NCBI RefSeq assembly: GCF_009908265.2
Contig: NZ_JAAATX020000005.1
Coordinates: 62,001 to 126,000 of the forward strand
Source: Paragemmobacter amnigenus
Lineage (GTDB): Bacteria; Pseudomonadota; Alphaproteobacteria; Rhodobacterales; Rhodobacteraceae
DNA: 64,000 bases
Direction: 5' to 3'
The translations under genes were made by a program, and so were the position numbers. The notes beneath the pieces were generated by a model. It was not told the DNA's origin, made no database searches, and saw nothing but the letters and a program-made list of their open reading frames with translations. This document shows positions 1-9,151 of this stretch, one piece after another (within the stretch, counting starts at the first letter, position 1; each line of letters opens with the position of its first letter).

Positions 1-77
1 CGCACGAAGCCGGACGCCGGTTCGAAGCCGCGCATCCGGCGGTTCGGGTCTGGCGGGGGAAGCGGTGCGCGGGTCAT
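1..77 (-). CDS. DUF721/DciA-like protein, N-terminal fragment
   Basis: Only the first 25 codons lie in the window; the gene runs off the left edge. The ATG is at 77-75 and reads MTRAPLPPPDPNRRMRGFEP followed by ASGFV. The basic GFEPA-type start resembles the DUF721 (DciA-like) proteins that usually sit divergent to mutY in Rhodobacterales. DciA-type proteins help load the replicative helicase. Identity is inferred from this short stretch and from the divergent position next to mutY, so it is tentative. Confidence 0.5.
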   Translation of the reverse strand, partial: MTRAPLPPPDPNRRMRGFEPASGFV

Positions 78-156
78 CTGGTCCTTCCGGGTTCGCCCGC
101 TATTCTAGCGGTGGGGCGGCGCGGTGCAAATGACACCGGCAGGAAGGGCATAAAGA

Positions 157-1218
157 ATGCGTGACAGCGACGCGAGCGCTTTGGCGGCGGACCTGCTGGA
201 CTGGTACGACCGCAACGCGCGGTCCATGCCTTGGCGCGTTCCGCCCGGGGATCGCAAGGCCGGTATCCGCCCCGATCCCTATCGGGTCTGGCTGTCCGAG
301 GTGATGCTGCAACAGACGACCGTCGCGGCGGTGCGGGACTACTTCCGCCGCTTCACCGACCGCTGGCCCACCGTGGCCGATCTGGCCGCGGCCGAGGATG
401 CGGCGGTGATGGGGGAATGGGCTGGGCTGGGCTATTACGCCCGCGCGCGAAACCTCCTGGCCTGTGCGCGGGCGGTGGTGCGCGATCATGGCGGGGTGTT
501 TCCCGCCACGCGCGAGGGTTTGCTGACCCTGCCGGGGATCGGGCCCTATACCGCCAGCGCCATCGCGGCCATCGCCCATGACGAGGCGGCGACGGTGGTC
601 GACGGCAATGTGGAACGGGTGATGTCGCGCCTGTGGCTGGTGACGGACCCGCTGCCCGCGTCCAAACCGGAACTGACGCGTCTTGCCGCGATCCTGACGC
701 CTGCCACGCGGCCGGGCGATTACGCGCAGGCGGTGATGGACCTTGGCGCCACGATCTGCACGCCGCGCAATCCGGCCTGCGGCATCTGCCCGTGGCGCGA
801 CCCCTGCCGCGCGCGGGCCGAGGGGGTGCAGGCAACCCTTCCGCGCAAGGCCGAAAAGGCGGCAAAGCCCGTGCGTCAGGGTGTTTTGTGGATCGCGCGG
901 CGTGCAGATGGCGCGGTGCTGGTCGAACGGCGGGCCGAGAGGGGGTTGCTGGGCGGGATGCTGGGCTTTGTCGGGTCGGACTGGGACGGGGCGGGGGGCG
1001 ATGCGCCACTGGACCTGCCGTGGCGCCCGGCGGGCGAGGTGCGCCATACCTTCACCCATTTCCACCTGATCCTGACGCTGATGGTGGCCGAGGCGGGCAT
1101 GGATGCCCGCCCGCGGCGCGGTGAATTCCTGCCGCGCGATGCCTTCCGGCCCGCCGATCTACCGACGGTGATGCGAAAGGCCCATGATTTGACCGCCGCC
1201 GCCCTTGCATCGCCTTGA
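157..1218 (+). CDS. mutY: A/G-specific adenine glycosylase MutY
   Basis: Base-excision repair glycosylase that removes adenine mispaired with 8-oxoguanine. The 353-aa protein has the helix-hairpin-helix LPGIGPYTASAI (about residues 125-136). Catalytic residues are Glu48 in SEVMLQQT and Asp149 in VDGNVERV. The four cysteines of the [4Fe-4S] cluster are at 201, 208, 211 and 217 (C-x6-C-x2-C-x5-C). The C-terminal third is the MutT-like 8-oxoG recognition domain (about residues 235-350). Length is normal for the family. It is divergent from the DUF721 fragment, and the following alkB starts about 70 bp downstream. With mutM at 41 kb the window holds two parts of the GO repair system. Confidence 0.97.
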   Translation: MRDSDASALAADLLDWYDRNARSMPWRVPPGDRKAGIRPDPYRVWLSEVMLQQTTVAAVRDYFRRFTDRWPTVADLAAAEDAAVMGEWAGLGYYARARNLLACARAVVRDHGGVFPATREGLLTLPGIGPYTASAIAAIAHDEAATVVDGNVERVMSRLWLVTDPLPASKPELTRLAAILTPATRPGDYAQAVMDLGATICTPRNPACGICPWRDPCRARAEGVQATLPRKAEKAAKPVRQGVLWIARRADGAVLVERRAERGLLGGMLGFVGSDWDGAGGDAPLDLPWRPAGEVRHTFTHFHLILTLMVAEAGMDARPRRGEFLPRDAFRPADLPTVMRKAHDLTAAALASP

Positions 1219-1289
1219 GGCTGCCGCAAGGGCGGCATTACATTTGCAGCAGTGACGATGAACCGGTGCCGTTAAAGCGGGTGTCCCTG

Positions 1290-2441
1290 ATGCAATCTGC
1301 CACGCTCGATCTGCAAAGCCCCCTGCGCGCGCTTCCGTTCTGGATGTCGCTGGCGCTTGTTCCGATGGCGGTCCTTTCGGCCGTGACGGGGGGATGGGGT
1401 GTCATCCTTCTGCCCGCCTCGACATGGTGGTTGTTCACGCTGCTCGACCGGCTGACCGGCAAGGAAGAGGCGAACCCCGACCCCGCCACGCCGGATGCCG
1501 CGCTGGGATGGTATCGCGCGATCACGCTGGTCTGGTTTCCGGTGCAACTGGCGCTGCTGGTCTGGCTGCTGTGGTATGTGCCGCGGGCCGGGCATCTGTC
1601 GATGGCGGAAAAGTTCGGCGTGTTCTTCGGGATGGGGGTCGTCGCCGGGACCATCGGGATCAACTACAGCCACGAGCTGATGCACCAGAAATCGGCGGTG
1701 GAGCGGTGGTTGGCGGACCTGCTGCTGGCGACCGTGCTGTACAGCCATTTCCGGTCGGAGCACCTGCGGGTCCATCACCAGTGGGTCGGAACCCCCGGCG
1801 ATCCGGTCACGGCGCGGTATAACGAAGGGTTCCACCGGTTCTTTCCCCGCGTTCTGGTCCAGTGCCGCAGGTCGGCATGGGGGTCCGAGACCGCGATGCT
1901 GGCGCGTCGGGGGTTGCCGTGGTGGCACCGGACGAACCCCTATTGGCGCTACTGGGTGTTACAGGCGGGGATGCTGGGTCTGGCGCTGGCGCTGGGGGGC
2001 TGGGTCGGGCTGATGCTGTTCCTGTGGCAGGCGGTGGTGGCGGTGTGGCAGCTGGAGCTGGTCAATTACATCGAACATTACGGCCTGACCCGCCGCCATC
2101 TGGGCGAGGGGCGGTACGAGCATGTGATGCCGCACCATTCGTGGAACGCCACCTATCGGGCGTCGAACTGGCTGCTGATCAACCTGCAGCGCCATTCGGA
2201 CCACCATTACAAACCCGACCGCCGCTTTCCGCTGCTGCAGACCTATGACGAGGACGCAGCGCCGCAATTGCCCTATGGCTATCCGCTGATGACCATCGCG
2301 GCGATGATCCCGCCCTTGTGGAAGCGGATCATGAACCACCGCGTCAAGGCGTGGCGGCGGCGGTTCTATCCGGACATCACCGATTGGCACGCCTATAACA
2401 AGGCGGTGAACCCGAGGCCCGCGCGTCAGGTCGGCGCGTAG
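1290..2441 (+). CDS. alkB: alkane 1-monooxygenase (AlkB family)
   Basis: Integral-membrane non-haem di-iron hydroxylase of 383 aa that oxidises the terminal carbon of n-alkanes with rubredoxin electrons. The histidine boxes are HELMH (128-132), EHLRVHH (157-163), NYIEHYGL (His263) and LQRHSDHH (299-306), the AlkB pattern. Several hydrophobic segments lie before residue 150 and around 222-257. The start at 1290 (MQSATLDLQ) gives a normal N-terminus; upstream in-frame codons encode an atypical polar stretch. No rubredoxin gene is adjacent. The 3' end overlaps the 3' end of a convergent TetR gene by 16 bp, suggesting local regulation. Exact substrate range cannot be read from sequence. Confidence 0.9.
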   Translation: MQSATLDLQSPLRALPFWMSLALVPMAVLSAVTGGWGVILLPASTWWLFTLLDRLTGKEEANPDPATPDAALGWYRAITLVWFPVQLALLVWLLWYVPRAGHLSMAEKFGVFFGMGVVAGTIGINYSHELMHQKSAVERWLADLLLATVLYSHFRSEHLRVHHQWVGTPGDPVTARYNEGFHRFFPRVLVQCRRSAWGSETAMLARRGLPWWHRTNPYWRYWVLQAGMLGLALALGGWVGLMLFLWQAVVAVWQLELVNYIEHYGLTRRHLGEGRYEHVMPHHSWNATYRASNWLLINLQRHSDHHYKPDRRFPLLQTYDEDAAPQLPYGYPLMTIAAMIPPLWKRIMNHRVKAWRRRFYPDITDWHAYNKAVNPRPARQVGA

Positions 2442-3049
2442 GCGCGCAGGAAAAGCTTTACCGACCGGCCGACATGGGATTTCAGCGCCGTCTCGTCGGG
2501 GGTGCAGCCGCCGCAGAACCGCCGTTCCATCGCATCGAAGCCCAGCCACAGGGCGAGAAGATCCTCGGCCGCACGGGCGGGGTCGTCGAAGGCGACCAGC
2601 CCCTCGGCCTGCGCGCGGAGGAGGATGTCGGAGAGCAGGCGTCGCACCTGACCCGGTCCCGCCTCGAAGAAACGGCGGCCCAGATCGGGGTTGCGCTGCG
2701 CCTCGAGGCTGACGGCGCGGTCGAGGGCGAGGTGGCAGGGCTGCGTCAGCATCGATACGAGCGCGAGGCCGAAGCGGGTGAGCAGTTCTTCCAGCCCACA
2801 GCCGCCCGTGGGGGCAGAGCAGAGGGCCTGTTTCAGACGCTCCGTCTCGCGTTCGACGATGGATTCGAAGATCGTCGCCTTGTCGCCGAAATGGCCATAG
2901 ACCGTGACCTTGGACACGCCCGACCGCGCGGCGATGGCCTCGATCGCGACGCCGTCGATGCCGCGTTCGGCAAACAGGGATTGTGCGGCGTCGAGGATCG
3001 CCTCGCGCTTTTCAAGGTCTTTCGGGCGACCAAGGGTCTTTAGCGCCAT
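2426..3049 (-). CDS. TetR/AcrR family transcriptional regulator
   Basis: A 207-aa regulator with an N-terminal TetR helix-turn-helix (residues about 15-60; AARSGVSKVTVYGHFGDK is the recognition region) and a variable C-terminal ligand domain. The start at 3049 (MALKTLGRPKDLEKREAILD) is preferred because it begins just before the HTH domain. An upstream in-frame ATG would add 26 residues with no family match. It converges on alkB with a 16-bp overlap of coding ends. The effector is unknown; alkane or fatty-acid responsive control of alkB is a plausible inference only. Confidence 0.9.
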   Translation of the reverse strand: MALKTLGRPKDLEKREAILDAAQSLFAERGIDGVAIEAIAARSGVSKVTVYGHFGDKATIFESIVERETERLKQALCSAPTGGCGLEELLTRFGLALVSMLTQPCHLALDRAVSLEAQRNPDLGRRFFEAGPGQVRRLLSDILLRAQAEGLVAFDDPARAAEDLLALWLGFDAMERRFCGGCTPDETALKSHVGRSVKLFLRAYAPT

Positions 3050-3142
3050 GTCGAAGGCCCCGCACGGTTCCTGTGCCGTCGGGGGGGACGCTACGCGCGG
3101 ATCGGTTCCGAAACAAGTCATGGCCATGATCCCATGCGGAAA

Positions 3143-3178
3143 GGGGCGGCCGGTCGCACCTTGGCAACCGGCCGCCCC
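3143..3178 (-). terminator. rho-independent terminator of the repeat-protein gene
   Basis: A perfect 12-bp stem GGGGCGGCCGGT / ACCGGCCGCCCC (3143-3154 with 3167-3178) has a 12-nt loop. Reading on the minus strand it is followed by TTTCC. It lies 19 bp beyond the stop of the minus-strand secreted repeat protein. Confidence 0.75.
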
Positions 3179-3196
3179 GCTGGCTGGCTTTGCGGA

Positions 3197-3706
3197 TCAG
3201 TCGTCATGCGGTTGCAGGGCGACGAGCTCTGCCAAGGTGTATTGCGCGGGGTCGACCCCGATGGCGGCGGCAAGGGCAGCTTCGCCGGGGGTGACGACTT
3301 CTGCGGGGTTCGCCGCCTTGCGGTTCGCGCCCGAGAGGATGAAACGCTCTTCCGTCGTGTCGCCATCGGCGCGGGCCTCGATCAGGCGCTGAAGCTCGGC
3401 CGCGGTGTATTTGCCGGCTTCGACACCGGCCAGTGCGGCCAGTTGCGCCAGACCGGGGGCGTTCAGGTCGGAACCCGAGGTCCGGTTCGTGCCGGACAGG
3501 AAGTAGTCGAGGCGCGCCGTGTCGCCGTTTTGACGCGCTTCGGTGATGTTGATCAGTTCGGCGCGGGAGTAGCGGCCCGGTTCCACACCGGCGCTGAGGG
3601 CGAGTTGCACGTCGCCCGCATTCAGGCCCGGCTGGACGCTGGAGGCCGAGGCGGCACCGGCCAGTGCGGCGAGGATCAGGGCAGAGGTTGCGAATTTGCG
3701 GATCAT
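3197..3706 (-). CDS. secreted protein with three internal repeats
   Basis: I do not recognise a named family. The 169-aa protein starts with a signal peptide (residues 1-21, cleavage near ASAS). It then carries two full copies of a ~48-residue unit: residues about 28-75 and 81-129, each with an AGVExGxY core, an AEL helix and a FLSGTNR/ILSGANR end. A third shortened copy follows at about 138-165 (IGVDPAQYTLAEL). It is probably periplasmic or exported. It is monocistronic, with a strong terminator downstream and an AT-rich promoter region upstream. Function unknown. Confidence 0.8.
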   Translation of the reverse strand: MIRKFATSALILAALAGAASASSVQPGLNAGDVQLALSAGVEPGRYSRAELINITEARQNGDTARLDYFLSGTNRTSGSDLNAPGLAQLAALAGVEAGKYTAAELQRLIEARADGDTTEERFILSGANRKAANPAEVVTPGEAALAAAIGVDPAQYTLAELVALQPHDD

Positions 3707-4063
3707 GATGGTTCCCCTTTCAACGGGAGTGTCGGTCTTTGGACATGCATCCTCCGTTCCGTGCAGGGGTCTGCCCGGCCAGCGGTACGGCGATGCGGTG
3801 TTTTCAGTCTTTGCGGGGCGGCTTGGCCCCGTCAGGGAGCAGTCTGCGGGAATGTTCGGATCAGCACATGGTCTTGCCTGCGGTTCGTTTCGTCATGGCT
3901 AATAGATATACTGAACGGTGGCGTATGCAATATATAAATGAACGGTATCGTACAAAAACTTTCCGTGATCTGCGCGCCACGCTTTGCTGATGGTTCCGCG
4001 GGGCGGGACGGGGGGAACCAGTCGCGCGGGCGGGCGCTGTTCACGGAAGGGCGGAGGATGCGC
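3707..4063. promoter_or_regulatory. divergent intergenic region with a direct repeat
   Basis: A 357-bp gap between two divergent genes. Its centre (about 3900-3960) is unusually AT-rich for this genome. It contains the direct repeat TGAACGGTnnCGTA at 3912-3925 and 3939-3952, 27 bp apart. This could be a regulator-binding site for either flanking gene. No RNA gene or ORF with support was seen here. Confidence 0.45.
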
Positions 4064-4576
4064 ATGACCGATGAACCAAGGGTGAAGGTGCCGATCCGTC
4101 CGGACGGGTTGCAACTGGACGACCATCCCGACTGGCAGCGACTCTTCTGGCGGGCCGAGCGGATCGGGTGGGCGGGCTTTGCTCTGGTGATCGGGATGGC
4201 GCTGGCGGGGCTGACGGGGCGCGGGGGGTGGCTGGCGGTGGCCGAGCATCGGGCCGGTGCCGCGCTGGTCGAGGCACCGCGCTTTTCGCGGCGGGGCGAG
4301 ACGGCACTGATGGAGGTGGCCTTTGGCATCGGGGCGGGGCGGCATCTGCTGGCCATCGGGGGCGGGTTTCTGGCGCATTACGAAGTGGTGGGGATCGTCC
4401 CGCCGCCACTGCGGTCGGTCGCGGCGGGGGACGGGCTGGCCCTGCAATTCGACACGGTCGGGACCGCGCCGCATCGGGTGCGGCTTTATCTGCGCGCACG
4501 GGAGGCGGGGCTGATGCGGGCGCAGGTGGTGGTCAATGGCGCGGGGGTCGGGCTGCGCAGCCTGATCCTGCCATGA
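4064..4576 (+). CDS. single-pass membrane protein of unknown function, partner of DUF421
   Basis: A 170-aa protein with one clear transmembrane segment (about residues 36-51, WAGFALVIGMALAGLTG) and a soluble C-terminal part rich in beta-type stretches. The start at 4064 is chosen because GGAGG at 4053-4057 lies 6 nt upstream; the ATG at 4058 would overlap that ribosome site. It is followed after 9 bp by a DUF421 gene and so is probably co-transcribed with it. No catalytic motif is visible. Function unknown. Confidence 0.75.
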   Translation: MTDEPRVKVPIRPDGLQLDDHPDWQRLFWRAERIGWAGFALVIGMALAGLTGRGGWLAVAEHRAGAALVEAPRFSRRGETALMEVAFGIGAGRHLLAIGGGFLAHYEVVGIVPPPLRSVAAGDGLALQFDTVGTAPHRVRLYLRAREAGLMRAQVVVNGAGVGLRSLILP

Positions 4577-4585
4577 GGTGAGGCA

Positions 4586-5035
4586 ATGGACAGCGTATTC
4601 CGGGCGGTGGCCGTCTATCTGGTGCTTCTGGTCGTCACGCGGCTATCGGGGCGGCGGACGATGGCCGAGGTGACGGCCTTCGACTTTCTCCTGCTGCTGA
4701 TCATTGCCGAGACGACGGATCAGGCGCTGCTGGGGGACGACTTCTCGGTCACCAACGGGCTGATCGTGATCGTAACGCTGGCGGCGGTGGATGTGGGGCT
4801 GAGCTATGTGAAATCCTGGTCGCCCCGGTTGGCGCTGGTGATCGACGGGGCGCCGTCGGTTCTGGTGTCGGACGGGGTGGTGGATTGGGCTACGCTGCGG
4901 CGGGCGCGGGTGGATATCGGGGACGTGCTGGAATCCGCGCGGGACAAGCACGGGCTGAAGCGGCTGGACCAGATCGATTGCGCCGTGCTGGAAGTGGGCG
5001 GCGGGATCAGCATCATCCCGAAGGACGACCGCTGA
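4586..5035 (+). CDS. DUF421 (YetF/YcaP-type) membrane protein
   Basis: A 149-aa protein. Hydrophobic helices occupy residues about 5-20 and 32-72, and a small cytoplasmic domain follows (LALVIDGAPSVLVSDGVVDW onward), the usual DUF421 layout. The motif RLSGRRTMAEVTAFDF near residue 20 matches the conserved first loop of the family. It is translated from ATG 4586 after GAGG. Family members affect stress or spore phenotypes in other bacteria, but no activity is established. Likely forms a two-gene operon with the preceding membrane protein. Confidence 0.88.
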   Translation: MDSVFRAVAVYLVLLVVTRLSGRRTMAEVTAFDFLLLLIIAETTDQALLGDDFSVTNGLIVIVTLAAVDVGLSYVKSWSPRLALVIDGAPSVLVSDGVVDWATLRRARVDIGDVLESARDKHGLKRLDQIDCAVLEVGGGISIIPKDDR

Positions 5036-5043
5036 CGAAAAGA

Positions 5044-5067
5044 CCCCGCCATGCGGACATGGCGGGG
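5044..5067 (-). terminator. terminator of ccrM
   Basis: A perfect 10-bp stem CCCCGCCATG / CATGGCGGGG (5044-5053 with 5058-5067) and a CGGA loop. On the minus strand it is followed by TCTTTTC, so it fits termination of ccrM. It may also stop the convergent DUF421 transcript. Confidence 0.8.
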
Positions 5068-5123
5068 CAGTGGCACCGCGGGCGGACCACGGTGCAGGCG
5101 TAAACGTTAAATCTTCGGATTGA

Positions 5124-6336
<1,213 letters not shown>

Positions 6337-6338
<2 letters not shown>

Positions 6339-6978
6339 AATTAGTTACGGAAACTTCTTGATACAAGATATTGTGGACGGGCTTGAACGAACGCCTATGG
6401 TGTGGGGTAATTCCCAAATCTAGAAGCGCCTGGAGATGGGCCGGAGTCGGGTAGCCTGCGTTCACTTCCCAGCCGTAGCCGGGGTGCTGTTGCGCCAAAT
6501 CCACCATGATCCGGTCGCGCGTGACCTTTGCCACGATGGATGCGGCGGCGATGGACAGGCAAAGCGCGTCGCCCTTCACGATCGCTTCGGCAGAGCAGGC
6601 GAGCGATCGGGGGATCATGTTGCCGTCGATGAAAGCATGATGCGGCTTCGTTGCCAGTCCGTGAACGGCGCGTTCCATGGCCAGATGGCTGGCGCGCAGG
6701 ATGTTCAGGGTGTCGATCTCCTCGACGCTGGCATGGGCGACGCAGACATCGGCGCAGGACAGGATGGCGTCATAGAGCGCGTCGCGGCGGGCGGCGGTCA
6801 GCGCCTTTGAATCGGCAAGGCCGGGGGGGATGTTCTGCGGGTCCAGCCGGACGGCGGCGGCGGTGACGGGCCCCGCGAGCGGGCCGCGGCCCACCTCGTC
6901 CACGCCCACGACAAGGGTGAGGCCCCGGTCGATGGCGGCTTGTTCATAGGCGAAGGAGGGGGGCGGAACGGGCGGCAT
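6337..6978 (-). CDS. rnhB: ribonuclease HII
   Basis: Cuts RNA in RNA-DNA hybrids, including single ribonucleotides in DNA. The 213-aa protein has the signature [16 protein letters not shown] (acidic pair Asp27-Glu28), [15 protein letters not shown] (Asp118) and the [15 protein letters not shown] block. The start at 6978 ([14 protein letters not shown]) is chosen because longer in-frame versions carry a low-complexity Pro-rich tail. It precedes ccrM on the same strand, an order common in Rhodobacterales. The stop overlaps the most upstream GANTC site of the ccrM region. Confidence 0.95.
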
Positions 6979-7112
6979 GGGCCAAGGACTAGCCCAAGGC
7001 GGCGCGGCGGGAAACGGGAAAAAAGGCGGGGGTAGGAGCTGCTCACCCTCCCACCCCCAGAGCGGGTGCGGCCTTGGCAAGGGACAGCCGCGCCCGTGAT
7101 GCGGCCCGGTGG

Positions 7113-7619
7113 TCAGTACCGGGAGCCGCCCACCCGGAAGCCTGCATCGCGCAGGCATTGGTCCGAGTAGATCCGGTCATTCTGGCCGTAGATGCGCGCC
7201 GTGCGTGCGCAATGCTGCGGCAGGCGCCAGTCGAAGCCTTCGTCGCGCAGGCAGCGTTCGCCGTAGACGGTGGCGGTGCCGGTGTTGCCCGTGATCTCGA
7301 TGGCGCAGACCGACGGGACGCGGGGGGCGCGGGCGGGCTGCGGGGGATAATAGGGCTGCTGCGGCTGGACGCGCGGGCGGTTCTTGTTGGCCTGATGCGC
7401 GATGATGCCCACGATGGCGAGCGCGGCCAGCGCCTTGGCCAGATCGTCATTGTCGGCGCGGGCGGGCACGGCGGAGCCTGCCAGAAGGCCCAGCGCGGTG
7501 GCAGCGGCGGCGACCAGCGCGATCAGGCGGCGGCTGATTTCCCGCGCCGGAACGGCCGCGGGGCGCGGGAGGTTCGAGGTGATGACCATGGTTTCGGCCA
7601 GCGTTTCCGAGCGGTACAT
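7113..7619 (-). CDS. exported protein with Cys-containing C-terminal domain
   Basis: A 168-aa protein. A short N-terminal cytoplasmic stretch is followed by a hydrophobic segment ending ARAD (about residues 32-55), which looks like a late signal peptide or anchor. A Pro/Gln-rich linker ([15 protein letters not shown]) follows. The C-terminal domain has four cysteines in a repeated pattern ([37 protein letters not shown]), suggesting two disulfides. The start at 7619 has GGAGG 8 nt upstream. Similar proteins occur widely in Rhodobacterales without assigned function. Confidence 0.8.
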   Translation of the reverse strand: MYRSETLAETMVITSNLPRPAAVPAREISRRLIALVAAAATALGLLAGSAVPARADNDDLAKALAALAIVGIIAHQANKNRPRVQPQQPYYPPQPARAPRVPSVCAIEITGNTGTATVYGERCLRDEGFDWRLPQHCARTARIYGQNDRIYSDQCLRDAGFRVGGSRY

Positions 7620-7831
7620 ATCGGTGGGCCTCCTTGTTTCCTGCATGTGGTCCGGTGCGGCGGGGCGCCGGTTGGTTCGATGCGGTCAGGCTGCGGGAAG
7701 GCCGTCCGGACAGGCAATAACGACAGGCTGTTATGGGATAGCAGGCCGCATAAACCCCCGCTGCGGGGCATTGTCATTGCCTAGCGCGCGGGGCGCGGGC
7801 AGAGTGTCGGCATGAACGGAGGTGTTCCCCG

Positions 7832-8122
7832 ATGACGCGCCTTATCCTTGCTGCGGTTGTGCTGCTGGCCCTTGGGCAGCAGGCTTCTGCCGAGTGCTTT
7901 GCCGATTACAAGGCAAAGCAGGACGATCCGCTGCGCCTGCATTATGGCGTGGCGCGGGTCAGTGATTCTGCCTGCGCCGGTGGCCCCGGCGCGGCCGAGG
8001 GCGAGCTTGCCCCCCGTCTGGCGGCGGGTGGCTGGACGCTGTTGAACGTGCTGTCGGTCTTTGGCCCCGAGGGGCTTGGGGAAAGGAAATCGAGTGCAGG
8101 AGAATACTTCCTCCGCTTCTGA
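7832..8122 (+). CDS. small secreted protein
   Basis: A 96-aa protein with a clear signal peptide (MTRLILAAVVLLALGQQASA, cleavage before ECFADYK) and two cysteines in the mature part (ECFAD and DSACAGG), likely a disulfide. ATG 7832 is preceded by GGAGG. Its 3' end overlaps the start of the next gene by 29 bp, so the two are probably translated from one message. Family and function not recognised. Confidence 0.75.
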   Translation: MTRLILAAVVLLALGQQASAECFADYKAKQDDPLRLHYGVARVSDSACAGGPGAAEGELAPRLAAGGWTLLNVLSVFGPEGLGERKSSAGEYFLRF

Positions 8123-8798
8123 GAGCCTGAAGGCGGGGAACAGGGTTGTCGGCTGGGGGATCGCGGCGATCGTCGCCATCCTTCTGGGTGCGGCGGTGTT
8201 CCTGTTCCTGAACCTGCCGGATGCCAATGCCTTCAACGCGCGGGTGGAACGGCTGTTCGTCGAGAATGACGACCTGACCAGTTTCGCGGATATCAAGCTG
8301 CTGGAAATCCTCGCCCAATCGGGGACGGCGTTTTCCGAGGTGCTGGCGTCCTACCGCATGGTGATCTTTGTCTTGCTGGTGTTTTCCACCGCGCTGCTGT
8401 TGGCGGCGCTGGTGTTTCTGGTGACGATCATCGCGCTGAACCGGCGGATTTCGGCGATCCAGCGGTCGGGGATACAGGTGGCGAGCCTGCTGATCAGCCG
8501 CGAGGGGCGGGCGGTCTATATCAACGACATGGAGTTTTCCCTGACCGAGGCCGCGCTGGAGACGCTGTCCGTGCTGGCCGAGGCGCGCATGGATGACGAG
8601 GTGCTGACGGGCGCGCAGATCGAGGCGGTGATCTCGGGGCGGAGCGAGGCGGATTGCGACGAGGCGGCAGGGGCGACGCGGGTGAAGCGGCTGCGGGATG
8701 CGCTGGGCAACCAGTTGGTGAGCGAGCTGCTGGTCAAGACGATCGCGCGGCGGGGTTATGTGCTGGCCGTCGGGAAGGATGCGATCCGGATGGTCTAA
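8094..8798 (+). CDS. membrane-anchored winged-helix protein
   Basis: A 234-aa protein with two transmembrane helices (about residues 19-38 and 88-115), the first pair flanking a ~50-residue loop. The C-terminal ~95 residues resemble an OmpR/PhoB-type winged helix: the FSLTEAALETLSVLAE start, a VKRLRDALGNQL recognition-helix region and the closing TIARRGYVLAV wing. The DNA-binding part follows the membrane helices, the reverse of CadC/ToxR order. The start is GTG 8094 after GGAAA. It overlaps the small secreted protein gene, which may be its periplasmic partner. The regulator role is an inference from fold-like features. Confidence 0.7.
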   Translation: MQENTSSASESLKAGNRVVGWGIAAIVAILLGAAVFLFLNLPDANAFNARVERLFVENDDLTSFADIKLLEILAQSGTAFSEVLASYRMVIFVLLVFSTALLLAALVFLVTIIALNRRISAIQRSGIQVASLLISREGRAVYINDMEFSLTEAALETLSVLAEARMDDEVLTGAQIEAVISGRSEADCDEAAGATRVKRLRDALGNQLVSELLVKTIARRGYVLAVGKDAIRMV

Positions 8799-8815
8799 GC
8801 CTTTGGGAACGCTGT

Positions 8816-8916
8816 GTTTACGGTAGGGTTTCGGGAAAGGCGGTCGTACCGGCGCTTGTGCCGACGGCTGTACCGCAGACTGTACATACGCACGGTGGGG
8901 TGCGGTGTCGTTAACC
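8816..8916 (+). repeat. conserved 101-nt intergenic element, copy A
   Basis: Aligns without any gap to 36401-36501. Both begin with GTTTAC and end with TTAAC. The 51-nt core (8845-8895) has four pentamers CGTAC, TGTGC, TGTAC, TGTAC at exactly 12-nt steps, the first three followed by CG, and ends TACATACGCACGG. The core matches copy B at 38 of 51 positions by hand count. The element lies between the winged-helix gene and nspC. It could be an array of regulator-binding sites; its function is unknown. Confidence 0.7.
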
Positions 8917-8952
8917 ATGCCACGCGAATCGATCCGTGGTCCCACGGGGGGG

Positions 8953-9073
8953 AAGGATTTTCTGGCGAAAATCCTTGGGGCAAATCTTCTGCGAAGATTT
9001 GGACCTGACGGGGCGGGGTGGCGCGATCTTTCGCAGAAAGATCGGGGCAAAATCCTTCGCAGAAGGATTTTGC
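8953..9073. repeat. cluster of four perfect hairpins (REP-like)
   Basis: Four consecutive inverted repeats lie in 121 bp. They are AAGGATTTT/AAAATCCTT (8953-8961 with 8968-8976), AAATCTTC/GAAGATTT (8982-8989 with 8993-9000), GATCTTTC/GAAAGATC (9025-9032 with 9036-9043) and a 12-bp stem 9047-9058 with 9062-9073. The last three have 3-nt loops TGC or GCA and look like variants of one palindrome. The cluster sits just upstream of nspC and may act in transcript termination, stability or as a REP-like repeat. Confidence 0.75.
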
Positions 9074-9151
9074 ATTGGGCTTGCGCAGGGGGGGGTCTGG
9101 GCCTAGATAGCGCCGTTCCTGTTTCCCTTTGGACCCGGGGGGGATTCCGCA

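Noticed and set aside
8814-9008. Small plus-strand ORF covering the 101-nt element
   Set aside because: Copy B in the same frame differs mainly at amino-acid-changing positions and belongs to no shared protein, and the ORF has no ribosome site. The element fits regulatory DNA better.
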